Source of the DNA: Parcubacteria group bacterium CG11_big_fil_rev_8_21_14_0_20_39_14
GTDB taxonomy: Bacteria; Patescibacteriota; Minisyncoccia; Minisyncoccales; GCA-002787255
Assembly (NCBI GenBank): GCA_002787255.1
Contig: PCWD01000049.1
Span: forward strand, 1 to 8,982
Length of the DNA: 8,982 bases
Direction: 5' to 3'
The notes beneath the pieces were generated by a model. It saw nothing but the letters and a program-made list of their open reading frames with translations, searched no databases and was not told the origin of the DNA. Both the position numbers and the translations under genes were made by a program. Numbering within the stretch: position 1 is the first letter of the stretch; every line of letters starts with the position of its first letter. This document shows, one piece after another, positions 5,643-8,982 of the stretch.

Positions 5643-7766
5643 TTAATTTTCAGGTTTCTTGAGTAGTTTAGCACCAAAAGGAATATTGTCAAGCGAAATA
5701 GTTTGTCTATCTGATTTTAGTTTTTCCATGCTTTCTGAAAGCATTTGACAGTAAAGATTAAGACCAATTGAATTTACATGACCGGATTGTTCTTTGCCCA
5801 AAATATTGCCGGCTCCTCGAAGCTCTAAATCTTTCAGAGCGATTTGATAGCCCGAACCCAAACTTTCAGCTTCTTTTAAAGCCTTGAGCCTTTTTTGGGC
5901 CAAAAACGAAAGTCTTTCCGGATAAAGAAAATAACTCAAGGCCTGAATATCTCCTCGGCCGATTCTTCCCCTTAGCTGGTAAGCCTGGCTGAGTCCCAAT
6001 CTTGTTGAATCAGCGACAATTAAGGTATTAACATTGGGTAGGTCCAAGCCATTTTCAATTATAGTTGTGGCAATTAAAACATCAAGCCCTTTTTTCCGAA
6101 AGTTCAGCATTGTCTCAATTAGTTTTTGTTCTGGCAGCCGGCCGTGGGCGATTCCTGTTTTGGCTTTTGGAACCAGTTTTTCAATAAAGTTTTTAGCCAT
6201 TTCAATGCTTTCTACCCGATTGTGCAGGTAATAAACCTGCCCATTTCTACGCAGTTCATTTTCAATAGCCCTCTTTATAAAAATTTCTTTAAAGGGTAAA
6301 ATAAAAGTTTTTATCGGCAGGCGCTGACTTGGCGGAGTTAAGATAAGACTGATGTTTCGCAAGTTTGATAGACTAAGATATAAACTTCTGGGAATGGGAG
6401 TGGCTGATAGACTTAAAATATCTATTGCTTCCCTCATTTTTTTTAGCCTTTCTTTTTGTTTTACTCCAACCCTTTGTTCCTCGTCTATTACCGCCAGTCT
6501 TAAATTTTTTCCGCAGCCTTCGCTCGCCTCCGCTCCATAGTTTTGGCGACGGAGCGTCGAGGCGGAAAATTCAACATCTTTTGATAAGAGCCTGTGAGTG
6601 CCAATCACAATATCAAATTTTCCGCTTTTGAGCCCCTCAATTACTTCTTTTTGCTCCTTCTTTGATTGTAAACGGGAAAGCATGGCAATTTTAATCGGGA
6701 GTTTTTCCAGCCTTGTTTTGAAAGTTTGAAAGTGCTGCTCGCAAAGAATAGTGGTCGGGGTGATAAGCATTGCTTGTCCGCCGGACAAAACGCATTTTAC
6801 CATTGCTCGCAGAGCTACTTCGGTTTTTCCAAAACCAACATCCCCGCATACTATTCTATCCATTGGTTTTTCCGATTCCGTCATATCTTTTTTAATTTCC
6901 GCAATGGCTTTTAGCTGGTCGGGAGTTTCCAGATATTGAAAAGACGCCTCCAGTTCTTTCTGCAGTTCATCATCCTCAAGATAGGGAGGCCGCAAAACAG
7001 TTTCTCTTTTGGCGTAAATTTCCAAAAGCTCTTTGGCTAATTTTTCCGTCTCTTCTTTTATTCTTTTTTTAGTTTTTTGCCAGGCAAGGCTTCCAAGCCG
7101 GTGAATTTTTGGAATGGTAAATCCTATATATCTTGATAGTTTCCGCTCAAGCCCTAAAGGCACATAGAGCTTATCTCCAGCCGCATATTTTAAAGCATAG
7201 TAATCTTGAGTTTGGGATTTTGTATTTTGGTAATTGGGATTTGTTTCGGATTTCGGATTTAGGATTTTGGATTTTTCAATTCCAGAGAATTGAGCTATTC
7301 CATGGTCAAGATGGACTAAGTAATCTCCGGGCTTTAGATTTTTAAGCCCGGAAAATTCTTTTTGGAGCTTGAGCTTTTTTTGTAAAAGTTTTCTTGAGCC
7401 TTCCTCGTCCTCAATTTCAATTTCCAGGGATTCTATATTTTCTATTTTGTTTCCCAAAAATTCTAAACGCAAAGCCCCCTTTAAGTTAATTGGAAAAATA
7501 TCAATAATATTTCCAAGATGGGAAAATTCCCCGGGTTTTTCAATGCTCTGGACTTTTTCGTATCCGAGCTCGTCCAGCTTTCTTAAAAATTCCATCAGGG
7601 GGAATTTTTGGTCTTTTTCCAGGAGCAATGTATTGTCCTGCCAGAATGATTGAGTTTTTCGAGCCTCCAATACTTTTTGAAAATTTTCTTTAAACCACAA
7701 AACCCCCCTTTCTAAAAAATATGGGGTTATACCAACAATCAGAATTTTACCGCCGCTACTTGACAT
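5643..7766 (-). CDS. mfd: Truncated Mfd-like transcription-repair coupling translocase
   Basis: A 707-residue SF2 DNA translocase related to Mfd, which removes stalled RNA polymerase; E. coli Mfd has 1148 residues. Residues 55-115 match the end of the UvrB-like module (GYEKVQSIEKPGEF, IIDIFP). The RNA polymerase-interacting CarD-like domain spans about 144-215 (YLVHLDHGIAQF, GDKLYVPL). The motor follows: Walker A GDVGFGKTE (308-316), TPTT (336-339), GTHRLLSKDVEF (389-400), Walker B IDEEQR (427-432), SATPIPR (454-460), QLRGRIGRG (597-605) and the translocation motif from LKDLELRGAGN (645-655). Most of the UvrA-contact region and the C-terminal regulatory domain are missing. Two in-frame inserts interrupt conserved segments, at about 169-187 and 401-419. 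An in-frame TAG lies just upstream of the ATG, so the N-terminus is not longer. It is first in the minus-strand run. RecG was considered, but the CarD-like domain favours Mfd. Confidence 0.9.
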   Translation of the reverse strand: MSSSGGKILIVGITPYFLERGVLWFKENFQKVLEARKTQSFWQDNTLLLEKDQKFPLMEFLRKLDELGYEKVQSIEKPGEFSHLGNIIDIFPINLKGALRLEFLGNKIENIESLEIEIEDEEGSRKLLQKKLKLQKEFSGLKNLKPGDYLVHLDHGIAQFSGIEKSKILNPKSETNPNYQNTKSQTQDYYALKYAAGDKLYVPLGLERKLSRYIGFTIPKIHRLGSLAWQKTKKRIKEETEKLAKELLEIYAKRETVLRPPYLEDDELQKELEASFQYLETPDQLKAIAEIKKDMTESEKPMDRIVCGDVGFGKTEVALRAMVKCVLSGGQAMLITPTTILCEQHFQTFKTRLEKLPIKIAMLSRLQSKKEQKEVIEGLKSGKFDIVIGTHRLLSKDVEFSASTLRRQNYGAEASEGCGKNLRLAVIDEEQRVGVKQKERLKKMREAIDILSLSATPIPRSLYLSLSNLRNISLILTPPSQRLPIKTFILPFKEIFIKRAIENELRRNGQVYYLHNRVESIEMAKNFIEKLVPKAKTGIAHGRLPEQKLIETMLNFRKKGLDVLIATTIIENGLDLPNVNTLIVADSTRLGLSQAYQLRGRIGRGDIQALSYFLYPERLSFLAQKRLKALKEAESLGSGYQIALKDLELRGAGNILGKEQSGHVNSIGLNLYCQMLSESMEKLKSDRQTISLDNIPFGAKLLKKPEN
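6507..6569. repeat. Palindromic element inserted in frame within mfd
   Basis: CGCCTCCGCTCC (6525-6536) pairs with GGAGCG (6551-6556) and GAGGCG (6559-6564), giving a 12-bp stem with a 2-nt bulge and a 14-nt loop. The flanks TTTTCCGC (6507-6514) and GCGGAAAA (6562-6569) are also complementary. The stretch is much richer in GC than the surrounding gene. It encodes SASTLRRQNYGAEASEGCG (401-419), exactly where other Mfd proteins pass in a few residues from DVEF to the Walker B strand. Confidence 0.75.
7203..7265. repeat. AT-rich low-complexity repeat inserted in frame within mfd
   Basis: On the minus strand this stretch is made of short AAATCC / AAATCCGA / CAAAATCC-like units. It encodes NPKSETNPNYQNTKSQTQ (170-187), a low-complexity run of Asn, Gln, Lys, Ser and Thr. 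It interrupts the CarD-like domain between FSGIEK and DYYALKYAAGDKLYVP, which are separated by only about ten residues in ordinary Mfd proteins. From memory, similar degenerate AAATCC-type repeats lie between genes in many uncultivated bacterial genomes. Its exact edges are uncertain by several bases. Confidence 0.6.
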
Positions 7767-7788
7767 ACCAATTTCTTTTTTCTATAAT
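7760..7788 (+). promoter_or_regulatory. Consensus promoter for the zinc-peptide genes
   Basis: A perfect TTGACA (7760-7765), 17-bp spacer and perfect TATAAT (7783-7788) match the sigma70 consensus exactly. The start site would be near 7795, with AAAGGAGA (7803-7810) just before the first ATG at 7814. It overlaps the minus-strand promoter, so polymerase binding at one should exclude the other. Confidence 0.85.
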
Positions 7789-7791
7789 AGG

Positions 7792-7820
7792 ATATTAGCA
7801 GCAAAGGAGAACCATGTCAA
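7792..7820 (-). promoter_or_regulatory. Promoter for the mfd-transporter gene run
   Basis: On the minus strand a perfect -35 box TTGACA (7820-7815) is followed by a 17-bp spacer and TAATAT (7797-7792) as -10. Transcription would start near 7785, leaving a leader of about 20 nt before the mfd ATG. That leader has no strong Shine-Dalgarno sequence. The -35 box is the reverse complement of the opposite gene's ATGTCAA start region. Confidence 0.75.
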
Positions 7821-8116
7821 AAGATAACGAGAAAGGAGGGACGAAGATGGATTGTCCGATTTGTAAAGGAAAAAGAGAACCAAGAAAAGACATAAAAGAT
7901 GAAGAAGAATGTTTGTATTATTTTTTCAGTGAATTTTGGCCGAAATTGGGTTTATCGCCTCACGGCTGTAATTTAATGCAAAAATTAAAGTGCGGACACG
8001 AGGTTCCAAAGCATGAGCATCAAACTTGCGTTGGTTGGGCTCGCTGCGGCGAGGATTGGAAGAGAAAGACCTCTCTTGGTCAATGGGGAAAAATATTCAG
8101 GGGAGAAACTTTGTAA
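7814..8116 (+). CDS. Small Cys/His-rich putative zinc-binding protein
   Basis: I do not recognise this 100-residue protein. It holds seven Cys and four His. CPIC lies near the start, then single Cys in EEEC and HGC, then KCGHE, HEHQTC and RCGED, so one or two structural zinc sites are likely. Aromatic residues cluster between the first two Cys groups (LYYFFSEFW). The C-terminus is basic and ends in GKIFRGETL. Two starts are possible. ATG 7814 follows AAAGGAGA at short spacing. ATG 7847 (89 residues, beginning MDCPICKG) follows AAGGAGG at 7833-7839 with ideal spacing, and may be the main start. A consensus promoter lies directly upstream. It heads a three-gene plus-strand cluster of Cys-rich peptides, and a fragment of its 3' end recurs at 8535-8576. 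There is no signal or membrane segment, so it is probably cytoplasmic. Confidence 0.8.
   Translation: MSKDNEKGGTKMDCPICKGKREPRKDIKDEEECLYYFFSEFWPKLGLSPHGCNLMQKLKCGHEVPKHEHQTCVGWARCGEDWKRKTSLGQWGKIFRGETL
7833..7839 (+). promoter_or_regulatory. Internal Shine-Dalgarno favouring the 7847 start
   Basis: AAGGAGG sits 7 nt before ATG 7847 inside the longer reading frame. It is a better match and better spaced than the site before ATG 7814. Residues between the two starts (SKDNEKGGTK) carry no conserved-looking feature, which supports 7847 as the main start. Confidence 0.6.
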
Positions 8117-8141
8117 ATCGAAACGGTAAAGAGAAAAAGGG

Positions 8142-8280
8142 AAATCTAACAGCCCCATCACCCATCTCCTAAACTTTAGTTTTTCTTCAAAATAGACTAC
8201 CCGCTGTATCGCCTTACGGCTTTGATTGATATAAAATTCGGAGTTTATTCTAAAGATGGGTGAGGGGCGTAAGATTTTCT
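8142..8280 (+). promoter_or_regulatory. Long inverted repeat, possible structured leader or MITE-like element
   Basis: This fills most of the 224-bp gap between the first and second zinc-peptide genes. GCCCCATCACCCATCT (8152-8167) pairs with AGATGGGTGAGGGGC (8254-8268) with one bulge. The pairing extends outward through AAATCT (8142-8147) with AGATTT (8272-8277) and inward through AAACT (8171-8175) with AGTTT (8242-8246). The loop contains GCCTTACGGC. It could be a cis-regulatory RNA hairpin or a miniature element with terminal inverted repeats. No clear target-site duplication was seen. Confidence 0.55.
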
Positions 8281-8325
8281 ACAAAAAAATTCTTCGCTGT
8301 TGGCTCGTATTTTTTAAGAAAATCT
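8272..8325 (+). promoter_or_regulatory. Alternative hairpin next to the 53-aa gene's ribosome binding site
   Basis: AGATTTTCT (8272-8280) is the exact reverse complement of AGAAAATCT (8317-8325), giving a 9-bp stem with a 36-nt loop. The stem ends 3 nt before GGAGGTGA (8329-8336). The left strand of this stem is also used by the larger inverted repeat, so the two folds exclude each other. Confidence 0.5.
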
Positions 8326-8340
8326 AACGGAGGTGAATAA

Positions 8341-8502
8341 ATGGCAGAAAAAGTTGTGGTCAACAAAAAGACCGGAGAAGTGGTCGGCAAAGTGTTTAAG
8401 ATTTGCAAGAAGTGCGGAAGAATGCTTCTTTCGGATTATCAAGAAAATTGTCCCAATTGTGGCGGTGAATTGGAAGAGAAAGGCGTTATTGGAATTGTTT
8501 GA
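8341..8502 (+). CDS. 53-aa zinc-ribbon protein
   Basis: The gene encodes 53 residues with one clear zinc-ribbon: CKKCGRMLLSDYQENCPNCG, two CxxC knuckles 14 residues apart. The N-terminus (MAEKVVVNKKTGEVVGKVFK) is basic and resembles a short beta hairpin; the C-terminus is short and acidic then hydrophobic (ELEEKGVIGIV). It starts behind GGAGGTGA (8329-8336), a near-perfect match to the 16S 3' end with ideal spacing, and ends in TGA. The strong ribosome binding site and intact ribbon support a real gene despite the size. It follows a structured leader that may control its translation. Single zinc ribbons occur in many nucleic-acid-binding and ribosome-associated proteins, but no specific family could be named. 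A longer overlapping frame from 8333 lacks the paired Cys pattern and was discarded. Confidence 0.75.
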   Translation: MAEKVVVNKKTGEVVGKVFKICKKCGRMLLSDYQENCPNCGGELEEKGVIGIV

Positions 8503-8534
8503 ATCGGAAGTTGAACCTCGGAGAAATCAAAAAC

Positions 8535-8576
8535 CTTGGGCGTTTAGGGAAGATGTTCAATGGAGAGACTCTGTAA
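8535..8576 (+). pseudogene. Duplicated 3'-end fragment of the 7814-8116 gene
   Basis: In the frame ending at TAA 8574-8576 the sequence reads LGRLGKMFNGETL-stop. It matches LGQWGKIFRGETL-stop at 8075-8116 without gaps. Many of the differences are at third positions (AAA/AAG, GAA/GAG, TTG/CTG), and similarity continues past the stop (AAATYGAAA, AGAGAAAAA). The Cys-rich front of the gene is absent. It is probably a remnant of a diverged tandem copy. A short peptide from TTG 8499, overlapping the previous stop, cannot be excluded. Confidence 0.5.
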
Positions 8577-8612
8577 ATTGAAAAGAGAAAAATAGAAAGG
8601 AGGGATGTATAA

Positions 8613-8702
8613 ATGAAAGGTATACAGATGCCAGAGTTTTGTAAGAGATGTAAGAAAAATGTAAGTAAATGCAGATGCCCTCAGGGGCCAAAAGTAGTTT
8701 AA
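8613..8702 (+). CDS. 29-aa Cys-rich mini-protein
   Basis: A 29-residue reading frame begins MKGIQMPEF and carries CKRC then CRC, four Cys in the pattern CxxC-x7-CxC, flanked by many Lys and Arg. It ends in CPQGPKVV and TAA. AAAGGAGGG (8596-8604) lies 8 nt upstream of the ATG, an excellent ribosome binding site that is hard to explain unless something is translated here. A hairpin terminator follows 19 bp after the stop. It would bind at most one metal ion. No known family is recognised. It is the last member of the plus-strand small-gene cluster, most likely sharing its transcript. Confidence 0.6.
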   Translation: MKGIQMPEFCKRCKKNVSKCRCPQGPKVV

Positions 8703-8720
8703 TGTTAATAATAAAACCCA

Positions 8721-8752
8721 AAAACCCGATTCCAAGCGGAACCGGGTTTTTT
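8721..8752. terminator. Terminator between convergent genes
   Basis: AAAACCCG (8721-8728) pairs with CGGGTTTT (8743-8750). After an A-C mismatch, TTCC (8730-8733) pairs with GGAA (8738-8741) around loop AAGC, and a six-T run covers 8747-8752. It ends the zinc-peptide transcript. A T-rich flank on the other strand lets it also serve the minus-strand frame ending at 8796. Confidence 0.85.
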
Positions 8753-8795
8753 GTGTTTATCAAAGAAAAACATAGAAAAAATAGTGTCTAAGAAA

Positions 8796-8981
8796 TTATA
8801 TTATTTTCCGGAAGTCTTCTTCATTAACTTCGGCTAATTCTAAAATTCCCTTAAATGTGCCCGGAGCCAATTCTTTAAACCCGATGCGTAATAAACAATT
8901 GCAGCGTTTCAACGCGAAACCGACCCCGATAGTACAAATCCTGACGGATTTGACTACGGGGCGAGAATAATCGCAGAACAA
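8796..8981 (-). CDS. Partial or chimeric ORF overlapping the terminal repeat
   Basis: The frame is open to within one base of the window edge and ends in TAA at 8796, so the 5' end may be missing. The last 29 or so residues, from FKELAPGTFKGILELAEV to the end, are acidic and look like ordinary coding sequence. The upstream half (VKSVRICTIGVGFALKRCN) lies wholly inside the 79-bp repeat that recurs at the left end, and probably reflects the repeat rather than a conserved protein. Either the repeat was inserted into or beside a gene and reads through in frame, or the frame is fortuitous. No family is recognised. The terminator at 8721-8752 lies downstream in the right orientation for a real gene. 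The ATG at 8981 has no visible upstream sequence to judge it by. Confidence 0.3.
   Translation of the reverse strand: MFCDYSRPVVKSVRICTIGVGFALKRCNCLLRIGFKELAPGTFKGILELAEVNEEDFRKII
8875..8953 (-). repeat. Terminal inverted repeat, right copy
   Basis: The reverse complement matches window positions 1-79 with only two transitions (8896 and 8882). Here the sequence continues outward to 8982, showing that the element or its flank extends beyond the part seen on the left. Both copies point inward, so they form an inverted pair around the whole window. Confidence 0.9.
8924..8961. repeat. GTAG-containing hairpin at the outer edge of the right repeat
   Basis: On the minus strand CCCCG-TAGT-CAAATCC pairs with GGATTTG-(t)ACTA(t)-CGGGG around loop GTCA, a 16-bp stem with two single-base bulges. 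The 5' arm contains GTAG. A 4-bp stem, GCGA (8961-8964) with TCGC (8971-8974), lies beside it. The layout recalls REP-type elements moved by Y1 (RAYT) transposases, but no such transposase is in the window. Confidence 0.5.
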
Positions 8982-8982
8982 A

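Noticed and set aside
7203..7275. CRISPR array or tandem repeat array
   Set aside because: The short AAATCC-like units are degenerate, have no regular spacers, and lie inside an intact reading frame.
4174..7653. Several plus-strand frames of 60-95 codons opposite the minus-strand genes
   Set aside because: They are antisense shadows of well-supported genes, with no ribosome binding sites or recognisable domains.
5643..7766. RecG helicase
   Set aside because: The motor resembles RecG, but the CarD-like polymerase-interaction domain and the UvrB-like GYEKVQSIEKPGEF segment are Mfd features.
8256..8327. 23-codon frame starting ATGGGTGAGGGG in the leader of the 53-aa gene
   Set aside because: It has no well-spaced ribosome binding site and is built from the arms of the inverted repeats. 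It could be a leader peptide, but nothing supports translation.
8500..8502. TGA read as glycine (code 25)
   Set aside because: TGA ends the S41 gene at the ATGA overlap and the 53-aa gene at sensible protein ends, so the standard stop meaning fits.
8333..8581. 82-residue plus-strand frame beginning MNKWQKKLW
   Set aside because: It overlaps the 53-aa zinc-ribbon gene in another frame, its ATG lies within the GGAGGTGA ribosome binding site of that gene, and it lacks the paired Cys pattern.
1..8982. Circular molecule
   Set aside because: The shared end sequence is inverted, not direct, so it gives no evidence of circularity.

Overview
The window is a compact, AT-rich bacterial segment (about 40% GC by eye). 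It looks like part of a candidate-phyla (Patescibacteria/CPR, Parcubacteria-like) genome or a similarly reduced bacterium from an uncultivated lineage. That placement is inference. It rests on a shortened Mfd, tiny zinc-ribbon genes, tight gene packing with strong GGAGG-type ribosome binding sites, and short palindromic repeats inserted even inside a coding sequence. TGA is used as a stop (S41 peptidase, 53-aa zinc-ribbon gene), so the TGA=Gly code of some CPR lineages does not apply.

Layout. Positions 1-79 and 8875-8953 carry the same 79-bp element in opposite orientation (77/79 identical). A strong hairpin terminator follows at 83-118. From 7766 down to 136 there is one minus-strand run of five genes, in transcription order: a short Mfd-like translocase (7766-5643), an OppC/DppC-type permease (5611-4709), a lipoprotein peptide-binding protein of the DppA/OppA family (4686-2821), a lipoprotein S41 C-terminal-processing-type protease with a PDZ domain (2639-1068), and an OppB/DppB-type permease (1071-136). 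The last two overlap by ATGA. No ABC ATPase is present in the window.

At 7760-7820 two near-consensus sigma70-type promoters overlap back to back. One fires left into mfd and the transporter genes. The other fires right into a small cluster encoding Cys-rich peptides of 100 (or 89), 53 and 29 residues (7814-8702), which ends at a hairpin terminator (8721-8752). The 53- and 29-residue genes are easy to miss because of their size. A structured leader (8142-8325) with mutually exclusive pairings lies before the second gene. A partial copy of the first gene's 3' end lies between the second and third genes.

Functional reading. The transporter genes suggest peptide capture and uptake at the membrane, with an extracytoplasmic lipoprotein protease that could trim peptides or process envelope proteins. 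The Mfd-like gene keeps the RNA polymerase-interaction domain and the translocase motor but lacks most of the UvrA-binding N-terminal module and the C-terminal regulatory domain. It also carries two low-complexity or palindromic repeat insertions in frame. The right end has a minus-strand partial or chimeric reading frame (8981-8796) whose 5' half lies within the terminal repeat. The most noteworthy features are the in-frame repeat insertions in mfd, the shared start-codon/-35 promoter architecture, and the zinc-peptide cluster with its candidate RNA switch.
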